From: Acidobacteriota bacterium
GTDB lineage: Bacteria; Acidobacteriota; Thermoanaerobaculia; UBA5066
Direction of reading: 5' to 3'
Length of the DNA stretch: 64,000 nucleotides
NCBI GenBank assembly: GCA_008363385.1
Contig: RHKY01000001.1
Location: forward strand, 124,001-188,000
The notes below the pieces were generated by a model. That model searched no databases, was not told the DNA's origin, and worked only from the letters and a program-made list of their open reading frames with translations. This document shows, piece by piece, positions 15,009-23,859 of the stretch. Made by a program: the position numbers and the translations under genes. Each line of letters starts with the position of its first letter. The stretch's first letter is position 1.

Positions 15009-16924
15009 CCCGCTCCCTGCGCTCGCGGTTCGCGGTCATCCTCTCCTCCCTGATGGGGGCGCTCCTCGTCCTCGTGGCCGGGTCGCTCATCTTCGTCCGG
15101 TCGCGCGACCAGCGCGCGCTTCTGGAGTCCGGCGCCAACAGCTTCGCCGAGACGACGAAGACGAAGCTCTGCGAGGTCTGGCGGCTCTACTACTGGTCCG
15201 GCTCGTACAAGTTCCGCGAGATCGTCCGCCAGAACATGAAGCTCAACGAGGACCTGCACCGGATCCTGATCCTCTCGGTCTCCGGCGAGGTCCTGTACGA
15301 CTCCTTCGAGAGCCCGGACCTGACGCTCCAGCCCGAGCGCCCCCGCCGCCGCCTGGCCGACCCGGAGCTGGTCCGGGCGGCCGCGCTGCCGACGCAGTGG
15401 CAGAAGCTCGTCGACGTCCCCGGGCGGGGGCGGCTCCTCCTGATCGGCTCGCCGTTCTTCGAGGAGTGGGGGCGCCACCCCTACTCCGTCCTCTACGTCT
15501 TCACGTACGAGCAGCTCCAGCAGCGGGTCTGGTCGGACGTCAAGCGGGCGCTCCTCCTCATGCTGGCCGCCATGGCGGTCGTCGCGGCCGTCTCGTCGTT
15601 CCTGGCGGGCCGCGTCGCGCGGCCGATCGTGCGGCTGACGGAGGGGGTGCGGGGCTTCTCCGCCGGGCAGGCGCACCAGATCGAGCCGGTCAGGACCGGG
15701 GACGAGATCGAGGTCCTGGCCGAGACGTTCCGCCAGATGGCCGAGCGGATCCAGCAGCAGGTGAAGAAGCTCGAGGAGGCCAACCGGGAGCTCTCGACGC
15801 TCGACCGGATGAAGACGGACCTCCTGGCCAACGTCTCGCACGAGCTGAGGACCCCGCTCGCCGCGATCCGGGGCTACGTCGAGTTCATCCTGGAGGGGCG
15901 GCTCGGCCCCGTCAGCGAGCCGCAGAAGAAGGGGCTCGAGGTCTGCCTGAGGAACGGGGAGCGGCTGACGAAGACGATCAACATGCTCCTCGACTTCTCG
16001 CGGATGGAGCTGGGCCGGGTCACGATCCGCCCCGCGCCGTTCCAGATCGGGCGGCTCATCGCCCAGATCGTCACCGGGATCGAGTCGGAGGCGCGGAAGC
16101 GGAAGATCCGCCTGTCGATGCGGATCGACCGGGACCTCAGGCCCGTCGACGGGGACCGCGACCGGCTGACGCAGGTCCTCGAGAACCTCGTGACCAACGC
16201 CCTGAAGTTCACTCCCGAGGACGGGGAGGTCGAGGTGGCCGCCCGGTCCGTCGAGGGGGGGACGAAGGTGGAGGTGGCCGTCTCGGACACCGGAGTCGGC
16301 ATCCCGCGCGAGGAGCGGGAACGGGTCTTCGACAAGTTCTACCAGTCCGACGCGACCGCGACGCGGAAGTTCGGGGGGATCGGCCTGGGCCTGGCGATCG
16401 TCAAGTCGATCCTGGACGCCCACAACGCCCCGATCACCGTGGACGAGCGGCCGGGGGGCGGGACGACCTTCCGGTTCGCCCTCTCGACCGCGGCGGTCGC
16501 GACGGAGTCGGGGATCTTCCACGGCTTCCTCCCGGTGGACGCCAACGCCGCGGAGATCCTCGTCATCGACGACGACCCGGACTTCCAGACCCTCATCCAC
16601 GAGACCCTCTCGAAGGAGGGCTACACCGTTCGGACCGCCGGCCGGGGCGCCGAGGGGCTGCTGATGGCCCAGGAGCGCCCTCCCCGGCTCATCCTCCTGG
16701 ACATCCGGCTGCCGGACCGCGACGGCCTCGACGTCCTCCACGCCCTGAAGCAGGCCCCCGGCACGAAGGACGTGCCGGTCCTCGTGATCTCCGTCGTCGA
16801 CGAGAGGCCCGAGGGGATGCGCCTGGGGGCCGTGGAGTACCTCGTCAAGCCGATCGACCGCGGGCGGCTCCTGGAGGCCACGTCACGGGCGCTCGGCCGG
16901 GGCGCCACCGGCGTGACACAATGA
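15005..16924 (+). CDS. membrane sensor histidine kinase with C-terminal receiver
   Basis: 639 residues starting at the GTG in the GTGA overlap. Transmembrane helix 1 (about 10-30), an extracytoplasmic sensor region (about 31-175), transmembrane helix 2 (about 180-202, LLLMLAAMAVVAAVSSFLAG), HAMP, HisKA with the phosphorylatable His at 279 in SHELRTPL, an HATPase domain with N-, G1- and G2-type motifs (VTNALKF, DTGVGIP, GGIGLGLAIV), then a complete receiver (about 515-635: IDDD, LLDIRLPD, LVIS, VKP). It is a hybrid kinase able to start a His-Asp phosphorelay. It is followed by a stand-alone receiver and an EAL protein on the same strand, so the output is probably c-di-GMP breakdown (inference). 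Confidence 0.9.
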   Translation: MTRSLRSRFAVILSSLMGALLVLVAGSLIFVRSRDQRALLESGANSFAETTKTKLCEVWRLYYWSGSYKFREIVRQNMKLNEDLHRILILSVSGEVLYDSFESPDLTLQPERPRRRLADPELVRAAALPTQWQKLVDVPGRGRLLLIGSPFFEEWGRHPYSVLYVFTYEQLQQRVWSDVKRALLLMLAAMAVVAAVSSFLAGRVARPIVRLTEGVRGFSAGQAHQIEPVRTGDEIEVLAETFRQMAERIQQQVKKLEEANRELSTLDRMKTDLLANVSHELRTPLAAIRGYVEFILEGRLGPVSEPQKKGLEVCLRNGERLTKTINMLLDFSRMELGRVTIRPAPFQIGRLIAQIVTGIESEARKRKIRLSMRIDRDLRPVDGDRDRLTQVLENLVTNALKFTPEDGEVEVAARSVEGGTKVEVAVSDTGVGIPREERERVFDKFYQSDATATRKFGGIGLGLAIVKSILDAHNAPITVDERPGGGTTFRFALSTAAVATESGIFHGFLPVDANAAEILVIDDDPDFQTLIHETLSKEGYTVRTAGRGAEGLLMAQERPPRLILLDIRLPDRDGLDVLHALKQAPGTKDVPVLVISVVDERPEGMRLGAVEYLVKPIDRGRLLEATSRALGRGATGVTQ

Positions 16925-16976
16925 CGCGGCCCGCGGGGGCGACCCTCCGCCGCGGGCGCGGGACGGGGAGAGAGCG

Positions 16977-17366
16977 ATGCCCGAGAGACCCCCGAGCATC
17001 CTGATCGTCGACGACGAGGACGACGTGGTCGGCCTCCTGCAGCTCGTCTTCGAGACGAACGGGTTCGCGGCGCGCACGGCGTCCAACGGGAAGGCGGCCG
17101 TGGCGATGGCCTACGAGGACCCGCCGGACGTCATCCTGCTCGACGTCATGATGCCCGAGATGGACGGCTGGCAGGTCCTGAAGGTCCTGAAGGGGGACGA
17201 CCGGACGCGGCACATCCCGGTCGCGATGCTCTCCGCGCGGGCCGAGCGGAGGGACAAGATGATCGGCCTGCAGGAGGGGGCGGAGGCGTACATCGCCAAG
17301 CCCTTCTCGCCGGCCGAGGTGGTCCGGGAGGTCCAGTCCCTCCTCGGGAGGCCCGCTTCGGGCTGA
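16977..17366 (+). CDS. single-domain response regulator
   Basis: 129 residues, only a receiver domain. The acidic pair is in ILIVDDEDD, the phospho-acceptor Asp in LLDVMMPEMDGW, the switch Ser in AMLSARAE and the Lys in AKPF, so all key residues are present. There is no DNA-binding or enzymatic output domain. It probably shuttles phosphate or signals by protein contact, in the CheY/DivK manner. It lies 52 nt after the hybrid kinase and 3 nt before the EAL gene, in one apparent operon. GGGGAGAGAGCG before the ATG is a fair ribosome binding site. Confidence 0.9.
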   Translation: MPERPPSILIVDDEDDVVGLLQLVFETNGFAARTASNGKAAVAMAYEDPPDVILLDVMMPEMDGWQVLKVLKGDDRTRHIPVAMLSARAERRDKMIGLQEGAEAYIAKPFSPAEVVREVQSLLGRPASG

Positions 17367-17369
17367 CGC

Positions 17370-18689
17370 ATGGGGCGCGAGGCGATGACCGAGCTGGACG
17401 ACACCTCGAACCTCAGGGCCGAGTGGCTCCAGTACCGCTCGCGGCTCTTCGACCGCGACCTGGGGCTCCCGGCGCTCCCCTCGGTCGTGGACGACCTGAG
17501 GCGGCAGCTCGAGGACTCCGGGTCGGTCGGCCTCCTGATGTTCATGCTCAACGCCGAGCGCCAGGTCGAGGAGCTCTGGGGCTGGCAGGCGTACGACCGG
17601 CTCATCGCCGACTTCGTCAAGGCGCTCCGCGCGCGCGCGGGCTCGGGCGGCCTCCCCTCCGGCCTCCTCTGCGTGCCGGCGGTGCGGGCCGACGAGATCC
17701 TCAGCTTCGTCCCCGTCCACAACGGGAAGCGCTCGCGCCCGTCGCTGGAGCAGTGGCTCCGCGAGCTGGCGGCCGAGCTGGAGGGCTTCGTCTCGCAGTT
17801 CCTCACCGAGCGGCTCCAGGGGAGCGACCGCTACTGCTCCCACGTCGGCCACGCCCTGATCGAGTTCGACCCGAAGGTGCGGGTCGAGCGGGTCGTCTAC
17901 CGCGGCCTGAGGGAGGCGCGGGGCGAGGTCTTCCGCCGGACCGCCACGGCGGAGGGGAAGGGCGCCGAGGCGCTGCGGCGGATCCTGGAGAGGCGGGACG
18001 TCGTCTCGGTCTTCCAGCCGATCTACGACCTCGTCGAGCGGAAGGTGGCGGCCGTCGAGGCGCTCTCGCGCGGGGCGCCGGGGACCGGGCTCGAGGACGC
18101 CGAGGCGCTCTTCTCCCTCTCGGAGCGGGTCGGGCTCGTCGTCCCCTTGGAGCGGCTCTGCCGCCGCCGCTCCCTGGAGGAGGCGGGCCGGGCGCGCTGG
18201 CCCCACCTGATCTTCGTCAACATGTCGCCGGCCGCGGCCTTCGACGGCGAGTTCCTGGAGGGGCAGCTCCTGAGGGACGTCACCGAGCTGGGCCTCGACC
18301 CGAGGAAGGTCGTCGTCGAGGTGACGGAGCGGACCTACGCCCAGCACCAGGAGGTCTTCGCCCGCGTCCTCGGCGAGCTGCGCGCCGAGGGGTTCCGGAT
18401 CGCGGTGGACGACCTCGGCTCCGGCTACTCGAACCTCTCGGCGCTGGCCGACATCAAGCCGGAGTTCCTCAAGTTCGACCACCTCTTCACCAAGGACATC
18501 CACCGCCAGCGGATCAAGCAGGACCTCCTGACCGCGATCCTCTCCTTCGCGCTGAAGATGGAGACCCAGGTCATCGCCGAGGGGATCGAGTGCGAGGAGG
18601 AGCTGGAGGCGCTGCGGCGCCTCGGCGTCCCGCTGGGCCAGGGCTACCACCTCGCGCGCCCCGAGCGCATCGACGCCCTGACCCCCTGA
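17370..18689 (+). CDS. EAL-domain c-di-GMP phosphodiesterase
   Basis: 439 residues; an alternative ATG lies at 17385. The N-terminal ~195 residues are a helical region of unknown type. The EAL domain (about 205-435) has the active-site residues: EALSR (ExLxR), the Asn of FVNMSP, the Glu of VEVTER, the loop-6 motif VDDLGSGYSNL, the Lys of PEFLKFD, AEGIE and QGYHLARP. It should therefore hydrolyse c-di-GMP to pGpG. There is no GGDEF domain. It is the last gene of the kinase-receiver-EAL operon, and its N-terminus may be the docking site for the upstream receiver (inference). Confidence 0.85.
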   Translation: MGREAMTELDDTSNLRAEWLQYRSRLFDRDLGLPALPSVVDDLRRQLEDSGSVGLLMFMLNAERQVEELWGWQAYDRLIADFVKALRARAGSGGLPSGLLCVPAVRADEILSFVPVHNGKRSRPSLEQWLRELAAELEGFVSQFLTERLQGSDRYCSHVGHALIEFDPKVRVERVVYRGLREARGEVFRRTATAEGKGAEALRRILERRDVVSVFQPIYDLVERKVAAVEALSRGAPGTGLEDAEALFSLSERVGLVVPLERLCRRRSLEEAGRARWPHLIFVNMSPAAAFDGEFLEGQLLRDVTELGLDPRKVVVEVTERTYAQHQEVFARVLGELRAEGFRIAVDDLGSGYSNLSALADIKPEFLKFDHLFTKDIHRQRIKQDLLTAILSFALKMETQVIAEGIECEEELEALRRLGVPLGQGYHLARPERIDALTP

Positions 18690-18697
18690 CCCCTCCC

Positions 18698-18751
18698 CTC
18701 GGCCCCGGGCTCTTCACCCGGGTCACCCGGGGGTCACACCCGGGGGTCAGA
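18698..18751. repeat. short tandem ACCCGGG(GG)TC repeats between convergent genes
   Basis: The gap between the EAL gene (+) and the EamA gene (-) contains CCCGGG-rich units: CCCGGG CTCTTCA CCCGGG, then three close copies of ACCCGGG(GG)TC. The arms can pair in several registers, so this is a likely bidirectional terminator region. No T-tract is present. Confidence 0.4.
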
Positions 18752-18757
18752 GCTCCA

Positions 18758-19642
18758 TTATACGTTCTGCTTGGGGGGAGGGGCGGGGCCGGGCGGTGCG
18801 GGGCCGGCCTCTTGCCGCGGGCTCGAAGCGGCGAGGAGGACGGCGGCGACGATGGCGGCGCCGCCGGCGAGGGTGCGCGGGCCGAGCGGCTCGGCGAAGG
18901 CGAGCCAGCCGATGACGGCGCCGAAGGCCACGGTCAGGGGGTTCGCCAGGACGGCCCGGCCAGCAGGGACGGCGAAGAGGCCTCGGGTCAGGAAGACCTG
19001 CCCGAGCTGTCCCGCCGCGGCGACGAAGAGGAGCCAGCCCCACTCCGTCGCCGTCGGTGCGACGGGGCCCTCGACGAGGGTCCCCGCCGTCGCCAGCGGG
19101 ATGGAGGTGAGCGGGAACCAGAGGATGATCGTCAGCTCGTGCTCCGTCCGGCGCGCGTCGCGCACGGTGACGTAGGCCGCCGCCGAGAGGAAGGCCCCGA
19201 GGAGGCCGACGAAGAGCGCGGCCGTGCTCGCGACGGGAGCCCCGCCGCCGGCCGGCGAGAGGAGGACGACGCCGGAGACGGCCAGGAGGAAGGCCGGGAC
19301 GAACCGGGGCCCGGGGCGCTCGGCGAGGAGCCACGCGGCCAGGACCGCGGTGAAGACGGGATGGACCTGCTGGAGGAGGACGGCGGTGGCGAGGGGCTGG
19401 TGGGCCACCGACCAGAGGTACGCCGAGAGCGCGAAGTGGCCGAGGGCGCCCCGCAGGACGAGGAGCCCAATCCGCCGCGGGCGCCAGGAGAGCCCCTTTT
19501 GCCGGAGGAGCCAGAACGTGAACGCGGCGTTCAGCACGCCGCGCACGAGGATGATCTCCTGCGGGGAGATCCTCGGCCCCAGGACCTTCACCGCCGCGGC
19601 CATCACCGCGAAGAAGAAGGCGGAGAGGGCCATGTCCCCCAC
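18758..19642 (-). CDS. EamA-family (DMT superfamily) permease
   Basis: About 294 residues with ten hydrophobic helices in two homologous halves, as in RhaT/YdcZ/EamA transporters. Typical EamA text includes ILVRGVLNAAFTFWLL, the first-half block PVFTAVLAAWLLAERPG and the second-half equivalent NPLTVAFGAVIGWLAFAEPLG. It probably exports small metabolites such as amino acids; the substrate is not predictable. Start is GTG at 19642 or ATG at 19633, the latter with GGGG 5 nt upstream. The tail is Pro-rich. It is adjacent to, but 60 nt from, the secreted protein gene on the same strand. Confidence 0.85.
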   Translation of the reverse strand: MGDMALSAFFFAVMAAAVKVLGPRISPQEIILVRGVLNAAFTFWLLRQKGLSWRPRRIGLLVLRGALGHFALSAYLWSVAHQPLATAVLLQQVHPVFTAVLAAWLLAERPGPRFVPAFLLAVSGVVLLSPAGGGAPVASTAALFVGLLGAFLSAAAYVTVRDARRTEHELTIILWFPLTSIPLATAGTLVEGPVAPTATEWGWLLFVAAAGQLGQVFLTRGLFAVPAGRAVLANPLTVAFGAVIGWLAFAEPLGPRTLAGGAAIVAAVLLAASSPRQEAGPAPPGPAPPPKQNV

Positions 19643-19702
19643 GGCGGCGCGGATTATCCGCGACGGGCGCGGACCGCCCGCGCCGCCGGGGGGGGGCGGG
19701 GA

Positions 19703-20536
19703 TCAGCGGCCGGGCTCGGGGCAGTAGCCGTCGAAGCCGCGGGCCTTCTCGCGACGCTCGATCGGCCGGGGCCGCCACTCGGGCTGAAGGACGCCGAGCT
19801 CGACCAGCTGCGGCCGGAACTCGTACCGGAGGCGAATCTTCGCGAAGGGGCGCTTCTCGAGGTCCACGTCGACGCGGACGACGCCGTGGTCGGTCCGGTC
19901 CCCCATGCCGGTGGCCGCGTACTCGTCGGAGAGCTGCGCCTCCGGGGCCATCGAGCGGGCCGAGGAGCCGGCCGACGGCGCCGCGGGAGCCGACTCGAGG
20001 CGGCCCTTCTCCTGGGAGGACTTCTCCCGGGGAGCGGGGCGCGCGTCGTCGCGGGTGACCCCGGGGTGCGCGTACCAGCGGGGCCTCTCGCGGAAGAAGA
20101 CCGCCTCGATCACGCCCAGGTCCTCGGTCTTCCCGAGGAAGGCGCCGTACGAGCCGCGCTCCCCGGTGAAGAAGAACCGGCGGGCCTGTCGGTCGTTCAC
20201 CTGCCACCCCTCGACTACCGCCGAGCCGTACGGCTCGAGGACCCACTTTCGGGCGCTCGCGGGGTCGGTGTGCCGGGCGTCGATCGTGTTCAGCCCGTCG
20301 ACGGAGAGGGCGACCGCGACGCGGTACGGGAAGGGGTTCGTGATCCTCAGCGCGTACTCGCGACCCCGGAGGGCCTCGACGTAGAGGGTCCCGCGGGCGG
20401 GGTACTCGGGGCGCTCGGCGCCGTCCACGAGGACGGTCAGGGAGGCTCCCCCGCCGCCGGTGGCGGCCGCCGCCGGGAGAGCGCCCGCGGCGAGGAGCGC
20501 GAGGGTCAGTGCGGCGGTCGGGAGCGGGTGACGCAT
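19703..20536 (-). CDS. secreted protein of unknown function
   Basis: 277 residues. I chose the ATG at 20536 because GGAGGAC lies 8 nt upstream and it gives a clean Sec signal peptide (MRHPLPTAALTLALLAAG, cleavage near ALPAAA). The ATG at 20551 is only 15 nt upstream. The mature part is beta-rich: residues ~40-150 include NPFPYRVAVALSVDGLNTID and RRFFFTGERGSYGAFLG, followed by a low-complexity Ser/Ala/Pro linker (about 160-205) and a C-terminal beta segment (KIRLRYEFRPQLVELGVLQ). No family is recognised with confidence. It is divergent from the M48 lipoprotein protease gene. Confidence 0.7.
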   Translation of the reverse strand: MRHPLPTAALTLALLAAGALPAAAATGGGGASLTVLVDGAERPEYPARGTLYVEALRGREYALRITNPFPYRVAVALSVDGLNTIDARHTDPASARKWVLEPYGSAVVEGWQVNDRQARRFFFTGERGSYGAFLGKTEDLGVIEAVFFRERPRWYAHPGVTRDDARPAPREKSSQEKGRLESAPAAPSAGSSARSMAPEAQLSDEYAATGMGDRTDHGVVRVDVDLEKRPFAKIRLRYEFRPQLVELGVLQPEWRPRPIERREKARGFDGYCPEPGR

Positions 20537-20589
20537 GTTCGTGTCCTCCATGGCTCGTGGGACCGCCCGGCCTTCTCGGCGGTTCCCGG

Positions 20590-20604
20590 GACGTGATAAA
20601 CGTC
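20590..20604. promoter_or_regulatory. GACGT-n5-ACGTC palindrome in divergent intergenic region
   Basis: A perfect 5-bp inverted repeat with a 5-nt centre (GATAA) lies between the secreted-protein gene (-) and the M48 protease (+), 5 nt before the latter's ATG. Its centre contains GATAAA, a possible -10 box. It is a candidate operator and could control both genes. Confidence 0.35.
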
Positions 20605-20609
20605 ACGTC

Positions 20610-21929
20610 ATGAGGACGTCCCGAGGACCCGCCGCCCCGCTCTGCGTGGCGCTCTCGATCTCGGCCGCCGTCGCGGCCTGCGCCACGGCCCCCGGCGGGG
20701 GCCGCCCCTCCTTCGCCAACGAGGAGGAGGAGCGGAAGGCCGGGGAGTCGGCCTTCGGCCCGGCGGTCGAGGAGGCGCTCGGCCGAGCCGGCGACGCCCG
20801 GCTCCAGGCCTTCGTCGGCTCCGTGGGCAGGAAGCTCGCGAGCGCCTCGCCCCGTCCGGGCCTGCCGTGGGAGTTCGTCGTCGTCAACGCCGGGTACGAC
20901 CTCTCCTTCGTCCTGCCGGGCGGTGAGGCGGCGGTCTCGCGGGGTCTCCTCGCCCGGCTCTACACCGAGGACCAGCTGGCGGCGCTCCTGGCCCACGAGG
21001 TCGCTCACGTCGTGGCCCGCCACACCGCCCGTGCCTGGGGCCAGGCACGGCCTCTGGCGGGCGCGCTCGGCTCGGGGTCCCTCGCCGCGGCGGTGGAGGG
21101 GACCGGGCCCCGGGCCTTGGAGAGGCTCGCGGCCCTCGCCGGCGCGGGCCAGCGCCTCGTCCCCCTGCGCTACACGCCCGCGGAGGAGCGGGAGGCCGAC
21201 GAGATCGGCCTGGACCTCCTCGTGAAGGCCGGCTACGCCCCGGACGGCCTCGCCGGGCTGCTGGAGATCCTGGAGAAGGCCCGTGCGGCCGAGCCGGAGC
21301 GGGTCGCGCCCCTCCTCGCTTCCCACCCGCTCCGCTCCGGACGGACCGCGACGGCCCGGCGGCGGGCCGAGGCGGCCGACGCCTCCGAGCGGGCGCGACC
21401 GGCGACGGCCGACGAGTTCGCCCGGCGGACCCGCCGCCTGAAGGCCGAGGCGCCCGCGTTCGAGGTCGCCTTCGAGGCCGAGGCGGCGCTCGTCGTGAAC
21501 GACCCCCGGAAGGCGGCCGTCAAGTACGCCGAGGCGGCGAGGCTGGCGCCGCTGCAGGCGGTCCTCCCCGCCCTGCAGGCGACGGCCCTCCTCGCGGCGG
21601 GGGAGGACGAGGGAGGCCGCGGGGCAGCCGCCGGCGCCCTCGCCGTGGACCCGGACCTGGTGCTCGCGCGCCTCGCCGCGGGGCTCGCGGCCTTCCGGCT
21701 CGGGAGCTTCCGGGAGGCGATCGACCAGCTGACCGCGGCCGAGGCGGCCGCGGGAGGGGCCCGGCCCCCGTCCTCCTACCTGATCGGCTTGGCCCACGAG
21801 AGGCTGGGCGAGGCGGCGAAGGCCGCGGAACGCTACCGCCTCGTCGTCGCGGGGCGCGGCGAGGACACGGCCGACGCGACCCGCCGCCTCGAGGGACTGT
21901 CCGCGGCGGCCTCGGTTCCGGCGCCCTGA
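20610..21929 (+). CDS. M48-family zinc metalloprotease with TPR-like C-terminus (lipoprotein)
   Basis: 439 residues from the ATG at 20610; the frame is open upstream, but this start gives a signal peptide ending in AAVAAC, a plausible lipobox with Cys ~23. Zinc site HEVAHVVARH (about 130-139) with the third ligand Glu in EREADEIGLDLL. The C-terminal ~170 residues are Ala-rich helical repeats of TPR type (AAVKYAEAARLAPLQAVLPAL, FREAIDQLTAAEAA). This matches the BepA/YfgC and LoiP-like envelope proteases, which degrade or assist misassembled outer membrane proteins. Predicted location: periplasmic face of the envelope. No Shine-Dalgarno precedes the ATG. Confidence 0.88.
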   Translation: MRTSRGPAAPLCVALSISAAVAACATAPGGGRPSFANEEEERKAGESAFGPAVEEALGRAGDARLQAFVGSVGRKLASASPRPGLPWEFVVVNAGYDLSFVLPGGEAAVSRGLLARLYTEDQLAALLAHEVAHVVARHTARAWGQARPLAGALGSGSLAAAVEGTGPRALERLAALAGAGQRLVPLRYTPAEEREADEIGLDLLVKAGYAPDGLAGLLEILEKARAAEPERVAPLLASHPLRSGRTATARRRAEAADASERARPATADEFARRTRRLKAEAPAFEVAFEAEAALVVNDPRKAAVKYAEAARLAPLQAVLPALQATALLAAGEDEGGRGAAAGALAVDPDLVLARLAAGLAAFRLGSFREAIDQLTAAEAAAGGARPPSSYLIGLAHERLGEAAKAAERYRLVVAGRGEDTADATRRLEGLSAAASVPAP

Positions 21930-21951
21930 CCGGGGCGGCGCCGGGTGGGGT

Positions 21952-22875
21952 TCAGGGGGCCTTGGCCGTCGGTGAAGCCGGCGCCGGGGAGGTCTCTCGA
22001 GGCGTCCCCGGCGTCATCGACCACTCGACCCACGAGCCCGCGTAGAGCCTCACGTCGGGGAGGCCGAGCCGCCAGCGGAGCGTGTAGAACGCCTCCGACG
22101 CCTGGTGGCCGGTGTTGCAGTAGACGACGACGGGCCGGTCCTTCGAGATGCCGAGCGCGGCGTACTCGGCGACGACGTCCGCCGCGGGACGGAACGACCC
22201 GGCGCCGTCCCCCTCCGCCACGAGGTCCGCCTTCCAGAACCGGTTCACCGCACCGGGCAGGCGGCCCGCGGCGAACTGGTCGGCGGGGCGGACGTCGAGG
22301 AGGACGGTCCGGCCGTCCCCGGCGAGCTTCCTGACCTCGTCCAGACGGACGATCGCCGTCCGGTCCGGCGCCGTCGAGGGGCCGGCCGCAGGCGCCGCGA
22401 CGAGGGAGCGCTCGACGGTGACGGGACGCCCCTCCTTCGTCCAGCGCTTGAAGCCCCCGTCGAGGACGGAGACCTTCGGCAGGCCCGAGAGCCTGAGCGC
22501 GGTGGCGACGTACGTCGCGTCGACGTCGCTCTCCTCTCCCAGGACGACGACGTGCGCGCCGGGCGGGACCCCCATCCGCCGCGCGAGCATCCGGACGGTC
22601 GTGAGCGGGTGCATCGCCCCCGGGACCCCCCCCTCCGTGCTCCTCAGGTTCGAAGGCTCCAGCGGCAGCGCCCCGGGGACGTGCGACGCGAGGTAGGCGC
22701 GGAGGCCGGTCCGGGCGTCGACGACGAAGACGTCCCCGGACCCGAGGCGCGCGGCCAGCCACTCCGGGGAGACGACGGCCGGGGTCGCGGGCTCCGCCGC
22801 CCGGGCCGGGCCCGCGGCCGTCACGAAGAGGCCGGCGGTCAGGAGGGCGGGCGCGAGCCGTCGGGGCGTCCTCAC
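21952..22875 (-). CDS. secreted two-domain rhodanese (sulfurtransferase)
   Basis: 307 residues with a signal peptide (about 1-26, ending ARA). Two rhodanese domains (about 35-150 and 165-290), as in SseA/thiosulfate sulfurtransferases. The C-terminal domain has the active-site loop VVYCNTGHQAS with the catalytic Cys. The N-terminal domain has VVVLGEESD where a Cys loop would be, so it is structural, as usual for tandem rhodaneses. The predicted reaction is transfer of sulfane sulfur to cyanide or a thiol in the periplasm. It starts 10 nt after proC on the same strand, so probably one transcript. Confidence 0.87.
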   Translation of the reverse strand: MRTPRRLAPALLTAGLFVTAAGPARAAEPATPAVVSPEWLAARLGSGDVFVVDARTGLRAYLASHVPGALPLEPSNLRSTEGGVPGAMHPLTTVRMLARRMGVPPGAHVVVLGEESDVDATYVATALRLSGLPKVSVLDGGFKRWTKEGRPVTVERSLVAAPAAGPSTAPDRTAIVRLDEVRKLAGDGRTVLLDVRPADQFAAGRLPGAVNRFWKADLVAEGDGAGSFRPAADVVAEYAALGISKDRPVVVYCNTGHQASEAFYTLRWRLGLPDVRLYAGSWVEWSMTPGTPRETSPAPASPTAKAP

Positions 22876-22885
22876 GCGGCCCTCC

Positions 22886-23704
22886 TCACTTCCCCAGCTC
22901 GCCCGCGACGCGCGCGGCGGTCTCCACGCCGCGCGCCAGGACCGAGCGGATCCGGCCGTCCTCGAGCGCGAGGATCCCGGCGATCGTGCAGCCCGCCGGC
23001 GTCGTGACGTCGTCCTTCAGCGAGGCGGGGTGGCGGCCGGTCTTCAGGACCATCTCGGCGGCCCCGAGCGTCATCTGCGCCGCCAGCTCGATGGCGGCGC
23101 CGCGCGGAAGGCCGCGCATGACCCCGCCGTCGGCCAGCGCCTCGATGATCACGTAGATGAACGCCGGGCCGCTCGCCGACAGCCCGGTGACCGTGTCCAT
23201 GTGCTTCTCCTCGAGCTCCAGGACGCGCCCCATCGTCTCGAAGATCGCCACGGCGACGGCGACGTGCTCGTCGGTCGCCTCGGCGCCCCGCGAGACGACC
23301 GTCATCCCTCTGCCGATGTGGCAGGGGGTGTTCGGCATGGCCCGGACGACCGGGATCCCCCCCCCGAGGACCTCCTGGAGGGCCGCGGTCGAGACCCCGG
23401 CCGCGATCGAGACGACGAGCGGCCGGTGGGCGAGCGCGCCCCGGGAGAGGAGCGCCTCGGCGACCTTGGCGACGTCCTTCGGCTTGACGCAGAGGACGAC
23501 GACGTCGGCGTCGCGGGCCGCCTCCGCGTTGTCGGTCGAGCAGCCGATCCCGAGGTCGTGGGCCAGCTTCTCGGCGGTCGCGCGGGTGCGGGCCGTGGCC
23601 CGGAGCCTGCCGGGCGTCACCGTCCCCGAGCGGAGGAGGCCGCCCGACAGCGCCCGTCCCATCATCCCCGAGCCAATGATCGCGATCGTCTTTCCCGAGA
23701 GCAT
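22886..23704 (-). CDS. proC: pyrroline-5-carboxylate reductase
   Basis: 272 residues, normal length. N-terminal NAD(P)H-binding IAIIGSGMMGRALSGGLL; conserved VVLCVKPKDV, VVSIAAGVSTAALQEVL and VVRAMPNTPCHIGRGMT; and the P5CR signature region near the C-terminus (LKDDVTTPAGCTIAGILALEDG). It catalyses the last step of proline synthesis in the cytoplasm. A good Shine-Dalgarno (GGGAGG) lies 8 nt before the ATG. It is followed closely by the sulfurtransferase gene. Confidence 0.95.
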   Translation of the reverse strand: MLSGKTIAIIGSGMMGRALSGGLLRSGTVTPGRLRATARTRATAEKLAHDLGIGCSTDNAEAARDADVVVLCVKPKDVAKVAEALLSRGALAHRPLVVSIAAGVSTAALQEVLGGGIPVVRAMPNTPCHIGRGMTVVSRGAEATDEHVAVAVAIFETMGRVLELEEKHMDTVTGLSASGPAFIYVIIEALADGGVMRGLPRGAAIELAAQMTLGAAEMVLKTGRHPASLKDDVTTPAGCTIAGILALEDGRIRSVLARGVETAARVAGELGK

Positions 23705-23755
23705 GAGCGAGGCCTCCCTTCGCGGCGCGGGATCGTAACCCCGGAGCCGCCCGTC

Positions 23756-23784
23756 TTGTCCGGCTCCGCGCTCCGGCCTAACAT
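23756..23784 (+). promoter_or_regulatory. sigma70-type promoter of the acyl-CoA dehydrogenase gene
   Basis: TTGTCC (23756-23761), 17-nt spacer, TAACAT (23779-23784). About 70 nt of leader follow, containing a perfect GCCCGGGC / GCCCGGGC hairpin (23791-23812) and then GAAGGAG before the ATG. Spacing is ideal; hexamers match at 4/6 each. Confidence 0.5.
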
Positions 23785-23859
23785 GACCGCGCCCGGGCCT
23801 CCCCGCCCGGGCCCCGCCGTCCCGACCAGAGAGGGCGCGTCCGCGCCGAAGGAGCCAGA

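Noticed and set aside
15397-17004. Long alternative frame over the hybrid histidine kinase
   Set aside because: Shadow frame: no domains, while the chosen frame shows every kinase and receiver motif.
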